Shown here: positions 19,535 through 27,408 of the stretch, in pieces
Layout: each line of letters starts with the position of its first letter
How positions within the stretch are numbered: position 1 is the first letter of the stretch
From: Oscillospiraceae bacterium
GTDB taxonomy: Bacteria; Bacillota; Clostridia; Oscillospirales; Ruminococcaceae
NCBI GenBank assembly: GCA_022791945.1
Contig: JAAVZY010000127.1
Location: forward strand, 1 to 60,076
Length of the DNA stretch: 60,076 bases
Reading direction: 5' to 3'
The notes under the pieces: generated by a model
The model's input: only the letters and a program-made list of their open reading frames with translations
Databases searched by the model: none
Told to the model about the DNA's origin: nothing
Program-made: the position numbers and the translations under genes

Positions 19535-20200
19535 TCAGTTTTCTTTAGAGGACGCTTGGAGAGCGGGATTCCAAGGCTCTTCCTTTACGAAAGGCATCAG
19601 ATCTTCATAGATTGTCCGGTAGCCTGCTTCGTTGATGTGCATCCCTTCCAGAGTATACTCTGCCTTCAGGCGGCCTTGGCTGTCCTTCAGATTCCGGTTG
19701 ATGTCAATGTACCTCTGTCCATGCCGCTCCGCCAGCTTTGCAGCCTCCTGGTTTGCCGCGGTGATCTTCTCGTTTGTGCGGATCCGCAGAACTTCTTTCA
19801 TCTCTGCGGGAGCAGCCTCATAGTTCACCGGATAATAGGCCATCAGATAGATCTCCACACCAGGAACAGCCTCCTCAATCCTGGAAAGAATCCGGTCGTA
19901 GTTTTCCATTACCTGGGAAATAGTGATTGATGGATCGCTCAGATCGTTGGTTCCGATGTTGATGAACACCCGGCGCGGCCGCAAGTCCAGCACGCAGGCG
20001 TCCAGCATTTCCAGAAGCTCCCTTGTAACCGCTCCGCTGACGCCTCTGTTGTAGATGATCGTCCCGTCTCCATGCTCCTGAAGCAGCTGATTGATAGGAA
20101 AGTGCTCCATCAGCGAGGAGCCTGTGAACACAATCTCCCCCAGCTGGGCCGACTTGTTTTCCTCCCGATACTGACGGGCCTTTGCTTCTTTTTCATCCAT
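19535..20200 (-). CDS. SGNH/GDSL-family hydrolase
   Basis: A 221-residue SGNH-fold esterase-like protein. Block I is GSSLMEHFP (catalytic Ser), block II NRGVSGA (Gly), block III NIGTNDLSDP (Asn) and block V EGMHINEAGY (His), so all four signature residues are present. Such enzymes deacylate carbohydrates or lipids. No signal peptide is visible, so it is probably cytoplasmic. GGAGGG lies 8 nt before ATG 20200; in-frame sequence beyond it reads into a terminator hairpin and PMR4. The neighbouring galM hints at a carbohydrate role (inference). Confidence 0.88.
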   Translation of the reverse strand: MDEKEAKARQYREENKSAQLGEIVFTGSSLMEHFPINQLLQEHGDGTIIYNRGVSGAVTRELLEMLDACVLDLRPRRVFINIGTNDLSDPSITISQVMENYDRILSRIEEAVPGVEIYLMAYYPVNYEAAPAEMKEVLRIRTNEKITAANQEAAKLAERHGQRYIDINRNLKDSQGRLKAEYTLEGMHINEAGYRTIYEDLMPFVKEEPWNPALQASSKEN

Positions 20201-20219
20201 GTATACATCCCTCCAACTG

Positions 20220-20255
20220 AAAAATTCCCCCGCCCTGGTTGGTGCGGGCGGGGGA
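20220..20255 (-). terminator. Intrinsic terminator after rubrerythrin
   Basis: On the minus strand a 10-bp GC stem (TCCCCCGCCC / GGGCGGGGGA, 10-nt loop) is followed by AATTTTT. It lies downstream of rbr and PMR4 and just upstream of the SGNH gene's Shine-Dalgarno site. Confidence 0.8.
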
Positions 20256-20276
20256 GAGTGTGCGGCGAAGATCTTT

Positions 20277-20350
20277 CTTGAGGGCGCTGCCCTCAAGCAC
20301 CTGCCAAGGGAGCTGGCCCCCCTTGGATTCCCATCCTTTTGGGGTTATGG
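20277..20350. repeat. PMR4, short palindromic modular repeat
   Basis: A half-length copy directly after the rbr stop (minus-strand sense): TTGAGGGCGCTGCCCTCAAG, then CCAAGGG...CCCTTGG, then ATTCCCATCCTTTTGGGG. It corresponds to one end of the long form. Confidence 0.8.
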
Positions 20351-20370
20351 GGGCCTGCGTTTGCGGATTC

Positions 20371-20910
20371 TCAGTAGTTTTCGGCGTGTACTTCAAAATA
20401 GGCCTGAGGATGGGCGCAGACTGGACAGACCTGGGGAGCCTTGGTGCCTACCATGATATGTCCGCAGTTCCGGCATTCCCAAACCTTTACCTCGCTCTTT
20501 TCAAACACCTGGGCCGTTTCCACATTTTTCAGCAGGGCGCGGTAGCGCTCCTCATGATGCTTTTCGATAGCGCCTACCATCCGGAACTTCGCGGCCAGCT
20601 CCGGGAAGCCTTCCTCATCGGCGGTTTTGGCGAAGTTCTCGTACATATCTGTCCATTCAAAATTCTCGCCGTCAGCAGCGGCGCTCAGGTTGGCGGCGGT
20701 ATTGCCGATCCCCTCCAGCTCCTTGAACCACATCTTGGCGTGCTCTTTCTCGTTTTCAGCTGTTTTCAGAAAGAGGGCGGCAATCTGCTCGAGGCCCTCC
20801 TTTTTTGCGGCGGAGGCAAAATAAGTATATTTATTTCTGGCCTGGGACTCGCCAGCGAAAGCCGCCTCCAAATTCTTCTCAGTCTGTGTTCCTGCGTATT
20901 TTTTGCTCAT
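20371..20910 (-). CDS. rbr: Rubrerythrin
   Basis: A 179-residue non-haem diiron peroxidase that removes H2O2 in anaerobes. The ferritin-like diiron domain contains [23 protein letters not shown] and [10 protein letters not shown]-terminal rubredoxin-like FeS4 domain ([10 protein letters not shown]...[11 protein letters not shown]) completes it. GAGGAG precedes the ATG. It lies 70 bp downstream of perR on the same strand, so it is probably co-transcribed and controlled by the PerR box. Confidence 0.97.
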   Translation of the reverse strand: MSKKYAGTQTEKNLEAAFAGESQARNKYTYFASAAKKEGLEQIAALFLKTAENEKEHAKMWFKELEGIGNTAANLSAAADGENFEWTDMYENFAKTADEEGFPELAAKFRMVGAIEKHHEERYRALLKNVETAQVFEKSEVKVWECRNCGHIMVGTKAPQVCPVCAHPQAYFEVHAENY

Positions 20911-20980
20911 GACGTGTTTCTCCTCTGTAATGTCAAATTATATTCTGCAACCGCACAGATCCCCGTGCGAACAACAGTCT

Positions 20981-21361
20981 TTAATCCTCGCGCTGTTTCT
21001 CTGCCTTCCCGCGGCACTCCGGGCAGAGGTAGAATACCTTCAAATCATAGTACAAAAAATTCCCACCCACCGTTTCCTGCAGGGAAGCGGTCAAATCCGT
21101 GAAGGAAATGTCCGACAGCCTTCCGCAGCTTCTGCAAACCAGATGATCATGCCGCAGGATCCGGTCATACCGGTCCGGCATTCCTTCAACGGAGATCCGC
21201 CTGATTAGTCCCGCCTCCCACAGCCTGTTTACATTATTATATACCGTAGCAAGAACTACCGAGGGATACTGCTTCCGGAGACTGCTGAACATCTGCTCTA
21301 CGGTCAAATGACCGGCGGAAGAGTTGATCAAATCATAAATTGCCTTTTCGTACTTCGTCAC
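20981..21361 (-). CDS. perR: PerR-type Fur-family peroxide-responsive repressor
   Basis: A 126-residue Fur-family protein with an N-terminal winged helix (TVEQMFSSLRKQYPSVVLATVYNNVNRL) and a C-terminal metal domain with HDHLVC, CRSCG and CPEC (structural zinc). The perfect Per-like operator upstream and the linked rubrerythrin identify it as PerR. I prefer GTG 21361 (MTKYEKAIYD), 9 nt after GGAG; TTG 21376 lacks a Shine-Dalgarno. It is probably autoregulated: iron-bound PerR represses, and peroxide oxidation releases it. Confidence 0.92.
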   Translation of the reverse strand: MTKYEKAIYDLINSSAGHLTVEQMFSSLRKQYPSVVLATVYNNVNRLWEAGLIRRISVEGMPDRYDRILRHDHLVCRSCGRLSDISFTDLTASLQETVGGNFLYYDLKVFYLCPECRGKAEKQRED

Positions 21362-21401
21362 CCTGATATACTCCAAGTCAATGTGATAGCCGAAGCTAAA
21401 A

Positions 21402-21416
21402 TTAGAATTATTCTAA
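21402..21416 (-). promoter_or_regulatory. PerR box
   Basis: TTAGAATTATTCTAA is a perfect 7-1-7 inverted repeat matching the Per box (TTATAATNATTATAA) at 13 of 15 positions. It lies 4 nt after the -10 element of the perR promoter, covering the expected transcription start. Confidence 0.9.
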
Positions 21417-21420
21417 TTTC

Positions 21421-21449
21421 ATTTTATCCGGAGCGGATGCATTTGTCAA
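21421..21449 (-). promoter_or_regulatory. Sigma-A promoter of perR-rbr
   Basis: On the minus strand TTGACA (21444-21449), a 17-nt spacer and TAAAAT (21421-21426), a near-consensus promoter followed immediately by the PerR box. Confidence 0.88.
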
Positions 21450-21509
21450 GCCCTAAAAATTCCGGAGAAAGGAGAGCGAGCTCCACATTTCAAAAGGAAG
21501 GCTGGCGGG

Positions 21510-21998
21510 TTAGCTTTCCAGGAAGAAGCAGAGGTCCAGAATCACGCGGCCCTGATCGTCCGGCGTAGTAAATCGAGGACACTGGTACCGTTCCATACAG
21601 CGGATGATGGGGTTCATTCCCGCATCTCGCAGGGCGTCTATGCAGGCCTGTTCCCGGCCGTAAACCTCTTCCTCGGGCCCCTGGATCCAGCAGACGCCCA
21701 AATCGGAAGGCTCTATATCCAGCGCCTCATACCCATCCGGAGGAACGGTACCCTCCTGGCAGAAAACGCCAATCCAATACTCCAGCTCTGGGGTCAGCTG
21801 CATAAACCCCAGATAAGCGCCCGGCTCCGAACCCGCCAAGGGGAGCGCGTCCAGCGGCGCAAACAGCCCCTCCTGAAACCACTGTTCCCAGATTCCGGCA
21901 AAAGCGCCGGAAGCATCCGCGTCTTTTTTCCCATACTTACGGCCAATCAGCCGCACAGCCGGGAGCTGCTCCCGATACACCTTTGTGATTTCCCACAT
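21510..21998 (-). CDS. GyrI-like / AraC effector-binding domain protein
   Basis: A 162-residue stand-alone GyrI-like small-molecule-binding protein (SOUL-like fold). It starts MWEITKVYREQLPAVRLIGRKY and has FMQLTPELEYWIGVFCQEG in the core, ending YQCPRFTTPDDQGRVILDLCFFLE. Related domains bind drugs or hydrophobic ligands, or inhibit DNA gyrase; no specific ligand can be assigned. Start at ATG 21998 with AGAGG upstream. In-frame sequence further upstream comes from PMR5 and is not coding. Confidence 0.7.
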   Translation of the reverse strand: MWEITKVYREQLPAVRLIGRKYGKKDADASGAFAGIWEQWFQEGLFAPLDALPLAGSEPGAYLGFMQLTPELEYWIGVFCQEGTVPPDGYEALDIEPSDLGVCWIQGPEEEVYGREQACIDALRDAGMNPIIRCMERYQCPRFTTPDDQGRVILDLCFFLES

Positions 21999-22042
21999 AT
22001 TCCCGAACCTCTTTTCTGTTGTTTCATACCTACGAAGGGAAC

Positions 22043-22140
22043 GACCTTGGGGGCTCTGCCCAAGGGTCAAAGCCGCAGACTTTGACCCTGCGAGCTTCCC
22101 GCCTTTTGGGGAGGGGGCCTGCCTCGCTGATACTTCCCTT
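22043..22140. repeat. PMR5, divergent short palindromic modular repeat
   Basis: GACCTTGGGGGCTCTGCCCAAGG, an added palindrome GGGTCAAAG/CTTTGACCC, then a GCTTCCCGCCTTTTGGGG module and GCCTCGCTGATACTTCCCTT. It abuts the GNAT gene stop. It is the most divergent copy and shows that palindromes can be swapped within the frame of the element. Confidence 0.75.
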
Positions 22141-22739
22141 CAGCGTCTCCGAGCGTCTCTATGAAAAAAGTAGCCCAGATTGATCCTTACCTCTCGTCTG
22201 CCAATATCATTGTTTGTGTAACAACACGTATCAAAACCAATCAGCTCAAATCCCTCATGAAGATAGAACCCGATAGCGTTCGTATTGCAGGACTGCGTTT
22301 CCAGAATGACAGCACGTCGATTTTGGCTTGCAGCAATCTCTTTCGCTTTATCCATCAGCCTCTTCCCGATTCCCTGATGGCGAAGCTCATCGGACACCCA
22401 CAGTTCTGTAACCATAAGCCTGTTTGACCATTCCTCCGGACATACCTCGATGCAGGCCAGCAGATTTCCGTCCTCGCTGACAATGCCAAAGGCTTCCGCG
22501 TTCTCCCAATGCTCCTGATATAAGGAATCGGGGAAATCATATTCTTCAGGGGTATGAACGATCTCCTCTTCCGCCTGTTTCCTTGTTAAGGAAACGACGC
22601 ATCCGCTGCTATCCAGCGGACGTATTTCCAAGTCATAGTAGCTGTCGCTTCTCGTCACCAGGGGTATCGTTACACCTTTCCACACTTCCTTCGGCAATTC
22701 GACAATCTCATTTCCGTAATTTTCCATCTTCTGTTCCAT
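22140..22739 (-). CDS. GNAT-family N-acetyltransferase
   Basis: A 199-residue acetyltransferase. Motif A (LWVSDELRHQGIGKRLMDKA) contains the acetyl-CoA pyrophosphate loop RHQGIG, and NTNAIGFYLHEGFELIGF is the usual C-terminal motif B. The N-terminal ~60 residues are specific to this protein. The substrate is unknown. AAGGAG lies 9 nt before ATG 22739. Confidence 0.88.
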   Translation of the reverse strand: MEQKMENYGNEIVELPKEVWKGVTIPLVTRSDSYYDLEIRPLDSSGCVVSLTRKQAEEEIVHTPEEYDFPDSLYQEHWENAEAFGIVSEDGNLLACIEVCPEEWSNRLMVTELWVSDELRHQGIGKRLMDKAKEIAASQNRRAVILETQSCNTNAIGFYLHEGFELIGFDTCCYTNNDIGRREVRINLGYFFHRDARRR

Positions 22740-22791
22740 ATATATAATCTCCTTAAATCCACTTGCCCCTGGTGCGGGAGTCCAGATCTGT

Positions 22792-22864
22792 CCCCAAAAA
22801 AGACGGGAATTCAAGGGGACGCGTCCCCTTGGCAGAGGTTTGGGGACAGCGCCCCCAAGGTCTT
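22792..22864. repeat. PMR6, short palindromic modular repeat
   Basis: CCCCAAAAAAGACGGGAATT, then CAAGGGGACG/CGTCCCCTTGG, then TTTGGGGACAGCGCCCCCAA and GGTCT. It lies between the homocysteine methyltransferase gene and the GNAT gene. Confidence 0.82.
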
Positions 22865-22880
22865 AGCCCCAGAGAGCCCC

Positions 22881-24110
22881 TTAGTAAATCACAGCGCCGT
22901 AGCGTCCGGCGACTGCCTCCAGATTCTCCGCAGGGGAGTTCCGATCCACCATGCAGCGTCCCTGATACAGTCGGAGGGCGCACTCCAAAGCCTCGCCCGT
23001 ACCGGCAGAGAAGCAGACAGGCAGCTTGGCCATGTGCGCGTTCATGGCGAACTGGCGGGCCTCCTCAGGGGTATCCACCTGAATCAGCAGAACGCCGCAG
23101 CCTTCGTCCGCAGCGTCCAGCAGACTGTCGGCCATATCCAGCTGGCAGGGAATCGGCTCCGACAGCTCGATCTGATCGCTGGACAGAATAAACAGTTCAT
23201 TCTCACTGGAGAGCAGGATGGCGTCTGGATCCTCCTGAACAGGAGCAGGCAGAGGAACAGCGGCGTATTCGTCCAGCAGGGAGCGAAGGGCGGCGATGTG
23301 CTCCGGCGTAGAGCCGCAGCAGCCGCCGATGATGGAAGCGCCGGCATCGAGGATTCCCCGCATGGCGTCCTTCATCATAGCCGGTCCGATGTCGTAATGA
23401 TCCGGCAGAAGCGGGTTTGGCTCCCCGGCGTTGGGCTTGGCAATCAGGGGGATCCGGGCATAGGGGGCAAGCTCCCGGATGGCTCCGGCAATCTGCCCGG
23501 GGCCGAAGGCACAGTTAAACCCAAAAGCGCTGACCCCCAGGGACTGCATGGTAATCAGGGCGCAGGCGGGATTCCCGCCCATATAAAGCCTGCCGTGGTT
23601 TCCCAGTGTCATGGTGACGAATACCGGCTTCCCGTACTTCCGGCAGGCGAGTACAGCCGCCCTGGTCTCCGGAACGGAGATCATCGTTTCAATCACAAAC
23701 AGATCCACGCCCGCATCCGCCAATGCCTGGGCCTGTTCCTCGTAGATCTCCACCACGCTGTCAAAGGAAGCGTCCCCATAGGGCTCCATCATCAGCCCGG
23801 CAGGGGAGAGATCCCCGGCCACCAGAGCCTTTCCCGCCGATTCCCTGGCCAGCGACACCAGCTGCTGGCAGTAGCTGCGCACCTGCTCCCCATGTCCGTG
23901 CCGCTCCAGGCGGACCCGGTTGGCGGAGAAGGTGGGCGCATAAATAATGTCGCTGCCAGCGGAGACGAAGGCGCGCTGAAGCTCCCGGGCGGCATCCGGG
24001 TGCTCCAGCACCCATTCCTCCACGCAGGCCCCCCGGGGAAGCCCCCGGAGATACAAATTGGTCCCGGTAGCGCCGTCCAGAAGGAGCCGTCGATTACCGT
24101 CAGGTTCCAT
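22881..24110 (-). CDS. Homocysteine S-methyltransferase family protein
   Basis: A 409-residue protein whose first ~290 residues form a homocysteine methyltransferase barrel like the N-terminal module of MetH. It starts with LLLDGATGTNLYLRG; the zinc ligands are the Cys in FNCAFGPGQ and the pair in IIGGCCGSTPEHI. The remaining ~120 residues (from about VPLPAPVQEDP) are an extra domain I do not recognise. The methyl donor may be a separate corrinoid or folate protein. I start at ATG 24110, about 11 nt after AAGAAAGG; ATG 24122 touches that site. Confidence 0.86.
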   Translation of the reverse strand: MEPDGNRRLLLDGATGTNLYLRGLPRGACVEEWVLEHPDAARELQRAFVSAGSDIIYAPTFSANRVRLERHGHGEQVRSYCQQLVSLARESAGKALVAGDLSPAGLMMEPYGDASFDSVVEIYEEQAQALADAGVDLFVIETMISVPETRAAVLACRKYGKPVFVTMTLGNHGRLYMGGNPACALITMQSLGVSAFGFNCAFGPGQIAGAIRELAPYARIPLIAKPNAGEPNPLLPDHYDIGPAMMKDAMRGILDAGASIIGGCCGSTPEHIAALRSLLDEYAAVPLPAPVQEDPDAILLSSENELFILSSDQIELSEPIPCQLDMADSLLDAADEGCGVLLIQVDTPEEARQFAMNAHMAKLPVCFSAGTGEALECALRLYQGRCMVDRNSPAENLEAVAGRYGAVIY

Positions 24111-24235
24111 GATCGTTCTCATCCTTTCTTTCCAATGTAAAACTGCATTCCGCAAAAGGATTCTACCACACTTGCCATCCCCAGGCAATACTTCCCCGGA
24201 AGAATCCGCGGAAATCGGCTTACACGGAGAGGGAA

Positions 24236-24646
24236 GACCTCGAGGGCTCTGCCCTCGAGCTCCTTGCCAAGGGGACGCGTCCCCTTGGATTCCCGTCTTT
24301 TTGGGGTGGGGAGGGGCGCTTGCGCCCGCCCCCTACCTCGCTGGTACTCCCTGCCTCGCTGATACTCCCTTCAGGGCCGATCGCCCGCCTACCCATTTTT
24401 TCGTAAAGAAAAAATGGGTAGGCGGGCGGCGCAGAGAGTACCCCGCACGCAGGAGGGAGCTTTTTTCTTTACGAAAAAAGCGTACTGGGGAAATCAGACT
24501 CTCTGCGTGGCAGAGAGAGGGAAGTCTGTACAGACTTGACCCCCAACCCCTTCCGCCCTTAAAAATAATGGGAATCCAAGGGGAATCCCTTCCCGATGCG
24601 CCGCTAGCGACGCACCGCAGAGCGCGAGACAGCGTCTCGCGGCCTT
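24236..24646 (+). repeat. PMR7, long-form palindromic modular repeat
   Basis: About 411 bp; one of the clearest full elements. Order: GACCTCGAGGGC/GCCCTCGAG; CCAAGGGGACG/CGTCCCCTTGG; ATTCCCGTCTTTTTGGGG; GGGGCGCTTGCGCCCGCCCC; two CTCGCTGGTACTCCCT-like words; a perfect 20-bp hairpin at 24382-24428 (CGCCCGCCTACCCATTTTTT and its complement); GCTTTTTTCTTTACGAAAAA; AAGTCTGTACAGACTT; CGCCCTTAAAAATAATGGGA; GATGCGCCG...; GCGAGACAGCGTCTCGC. The rest of the gap to pfkA holds only a promoter. Confidence 0.9.
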
Positions 24647-24718
24647 GCCCTTCGACACCCCCGGAGGTTCTAAAAACAGGAAAAAATCAGGTCAAGCTGA
24701 AAATTTCGCAGATTCCGG

Positions 24719-24746
24719 TTGACTTCTGCAAGTTATTGAGTACAAT
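24719..24746 (+). promoter_or_regulatory. Sigma-A promoter of pfkA
   Basis: TTGACT (24719-24724), a 16-nt spacer and TACAAT (24741-24746), about 63 nt before the pfkA ATG. Confidence 0.8.
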
Positions 24747-24808
24747 AGATAATGGCAGGATTCATTGACTTCCAAGAATGTTTACATAAATTTAGGAGGA
24801 ATTTTGTT

Positions 24809-25774
24809 ATGGAGCAAAAGACGATCGGTGTACTGACCAGCGGTGGTGACGCTCCTGGTATGAACGCCGCAATCCGCTCTGTCGTGCGGACCGCGCTGAA
24901 AAAGGGGTTCCGGGTAGTCGGCGTCCAGAGGGGCTATAACGGCCTGATTCACGGTGAACTGATTGAGATGAATATGCGTTCCGTCTCCGATATCATCCAT
25001 CGGGGCGGCACTATGCTCTATACAGCCAGATGTCCGGAATTCCGGGAGATGCCCGGTATCCTGCGGGCAAGGGATACCTGCGTGAAGGCTGGCATCTCCG
25101 GCGTGGTGGTCATCGGCGGCGACGGCTCCTTCCGGGGCGCTGCGGATCTGTCCGCCCAGGGGATTCCCTGTGTGGGCATTCCCGGAACCATCGACAACGA
25201 CATCGCCTGCACAGAGTACACCATCGGCTATGACACGGCCATGAATACCGCTGTGGAGATGATTGACAAGCTCCGGGACACCGCCCAATCCCACGACCGG
25301 TGCAGCGTGGTAGAGGTTATGGGCCGTCGGGCGGGCTACATAGCCCTGAATACCGGGATTGCCTGTGGCGCTACCTGCATTGTAGTGCCTGAGGTAGAGT
25401 TCACCATGGACGCGCTCCTGGATAAAATCAAGCTGGCTCAGCAGCTTGGAAAGCATCATTTTATCATCCTGGTGGCTGAGGGCATCGGCAAGGTGGACGA
25501 GATGTCCAAGCAGATTGAGGCTGCTACCGGAATTGAGACACGGGGCACTGTGCTGGGCCACGTTCAGCGGGGCGGCAATCCCACCGTGCGCGATCGGGTG
25601 GTTGCCAGCCAGATGGGCTACCGGGCGGTTGAGCTGCTGGAGCAGGGAATCGGCAACAGGGTCATTGCCATGCAGAACAGCAAGATCGTGGATTACGATA
25701 TCCAGGAAGCCCTTCAGATCAAAAAGCCCTTCACTGTTGATCTCTATAAAGTTGCGGACGAGATTTCTTTCTGA
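24809..25774 (+). CDS. pfkA: ATP-dependent 6-phosphofructokinase
   Basis: Phosphorylates fructose 6-phosphate in glycolysis. The 321 residues match bacterial PfkA. GVLTSGGDAPGMNA binds nucleotide. GGDGS (Gly rather than Asp after GGD) and PGTIDND (Gly rather than Lys before T) point to ATP rather than pyrophosphate. The catalytic Asp pair is in IDND, and VEVMGRRAGYIA and HVQRGGNPT complete the active site. AGGAGGA lies 8 nt before ATG 24809. Confidence 0.97.
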   Translation: MEQKTIGVLTSGGDAPGMNAAIRSVVRTALKKGFRVVGVQRGYNGLIHGELIEMNMRSVSDIIHRGGTMLYTARCPEFREMPGILRARDTCVKAGISGVVVIGGDGSFRGAADLSAQGIPCVGIPGTIDNDIACTEYTIGYDTAMNTAVEMIDKLRDTAQSHDRCSVVEVMGRRAGYIALNTGIACGATCIVVPEVEFTMDALLDKIKLAQQLGKHHFIILVAEGIGKVDEMSKQIEAATGIETRGTVLGHVQRGGNPTVRDRVVASQMGYRAVELLEQGIGNRVIAMQNSKIVDYDIQEALQIKKPFTVDLYKVADEISF

Positions 25775-25816
25775 TGCCTGCCCGGGAAACGCGGAAAGCC
25801 GTTCTCCCTGTACGCG

Positions 25817-25857
25817 GGGATGCTGCGAAATGGCTTCATTTTGCGGCATCCCTTTTT
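25817..25857 (+). terminator. Intrinsic terminator of pfkA
   Basis: GGGATGCTGCGAAAT pairs with ATTTTGCGGCATCCC (two wobbles) and is followed by T5. Confidence 0.92.
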
Positions 25858-26103
25858 GCCTTTCCAGCGATTTTCAGGATCGTATGCGATCAGGGGATGA
25901 ACCTCCCCTGACATTGCGGACAGGGCCCACGATCCCCGACTGCGCAGAGATTTACAGCATAAACGCCAGGCAATCCCGCCCCTCTTTTCTTCGGGGCAGA
26001 CCGGAGAGCTACATAAACCGGGAGCTCTCTGGAAATTCTATTACTCAAAACCCCGGAACAGTCCCAGCGGCAAATAAGAAGCCGACAGTAAGGAGTGGAT
26101 TTT
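25858..26103. other. Gene-free spacer before the M16 pair
   Basis: I see no gene. It contains a small hairpin TCAGGGG/CCCCTGA (25890-25911) and a GAGAGCT/AGCTCTC pair near 26008-26034. No promoter is clear enough to annotate, although one for the M16 genes must lie here. Confidence 0.4.
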
Positions 26104-27408
26104 TTGGATTCTCCACGTAAAATGCGGGGCATTTCCAAGGGCGTGAGCTTCAGCTCCGTCCAGGATCCCCGCTTCAAGACAAATCGGATTTCTGTCAACC
26201 TGATCACCAGCCTGAACAAGGAAACCGCCACCATCAACGCCCTGATTCCCCAGGTACTCCGGAAAGGCTTCCGGGGCTGTGAGGACTTTACTGAGCTGAA
26301 TCAGCGGCTTCAGGCGCTCTACGGAGCCTATCTGGATGCGGACGTACAGAAGAGGGGGGATCATCAGATTCTCTCCTTCTCCATCACTGTCATCAGCGAT
26401 CGCTTTGCCCTTCATGGCGAGCCGATCTCAGCGCAGGCAGCGGAGATTCTCTGCGATCTGACCCTTCACCCCCTGGAGGAGGAAGGCGGCTTCCGGCCTC
26501 AGTATGTGGAGCTGGAAAAGACCGCTTTGATCGACACCATCGAAGCGGAGATCAATGACAAGCACAGCTATTCCGTCAACAGCCTTATCCGGGAGATGTG
26601 CGGCGGGGAGCCCTACGGCGTTCCTAGATATGGCTTCCGGGACAGAGTAGGGGAGATCACCCCCTCCGCCGCCCTGGCTCAGTACCGGGAGCTCCTGCGA
26701 ACGGCCCGGATTGAACTCTTCTTTGTAGGCTCCGGAGATCCCGAGCCCGTCTGTCAGGTCTTTGAGGAAGCCTTTCAGTCCGTGGAACGGGACTGCGGCG
26801 ATTCCACCTTTTCCCGCTCGCATCCACATCCTCTGCGCGAGGGGGAGATCCGGAGAAAAACCGAACGGATGGCAGTCACTCAGTCCAAGCTGGTGCTGGG
26901 CTTTTCCACTGGGATTCCGGCGGACGCGGAAAATGTCCCCGCTGTCCGGATGATGTCGGCGGTGTTCGGCGGAGGCGGCATACCTGCCTCTAAGCTCTTC
27001 CTCAATCTGCGGGAGCGGCTGAGCCTGTGCTATTACTGCTCTGCCAGATACGATATCTACAAGGGACTTGTAATCGTCAGCTGCGGTGTAGAGCATCAGA
27101 ACGCCAAACGGGCGGAGGAGGAGATCCTTGTCCAGCTCCGGGAGCTTCAGGAGGGGAATATCTCCGACAGGGAGCATCAAAGCGCCCTTCTGAGCCTGAA
27201 AAACGCCTACGCAACCATATACGAAAACGACGCCAGCGTGGAGAACTTCTACCTGGGGCAGCTGCTTACCGGCCAGGATCTCAGTCCGGAGCAGGAGCGG
27301 AAGAAGCTGGACGCCCTGACCAGGGAGGAGCTGGTCCAGGCCGCCCGGACGCTGAGGTACGATACCGTTTACCTGCTCACCGGAAAGGAGGAAGAAGCCC
27401 ATGAATAA
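26104..27408 (+). CDS. M16-family peptidase-like protein, non-catalytic (YmfF type)
   Basis: A 434-residue M16 metallopeptidase homologue. The zinc motif HXXEH is absent: the equivalent helix reads FRGCEDFTELNQRL. It therefore resembles the inactive partner of paired M16 proteins, such as YmfF next to YmfH. The C-terminal half keeps the M16 fold (SAVFGGGGIPASKLFLNLRE...YYCSARYD). TTG 26104 follows AAGGAG by 8 nt; GTG 26095 overlaps that site. The gene overlaps its catalytic partner by 8 nt, which implies a heterodimer (inference). Confidence 0.85.
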   Translation: MDSPRKMRGISKGVSFSSVQDPRFKTNRISVNLITSLNKETATINALIPQVLRKGFRGCEDFTELNQRLQALYGAYLDADVQKRGDHQILSFSITVISDRFALHGEPISAQAAEILCDLTLHPLEEEGGFRPQYVELEKTALIDTIEAEINDKHSYSVNSLIREMCGGEPYGVPRYGFRDRVGEITPSAALAQYRELLRTARIELFFVGSGDPEPVCQVFEEAFQSVERDCGDSTFSRSHPHPLREGEIRRKTERMAVTQSKLVLGFSTGIPADAENVPAVRMMSAVFGGGGIPASKLFLNLRERLSLCYYCSARYDIYKGLVIVSCGVEHQNAKRAEEEILVQLRELQEGNISDREHQSALLSLKNAYATIYENDASVENFYLGQLLTGQDLSPEQERKKLDALTREELVQAARTLRYDTVYLLTGKEEEAHE

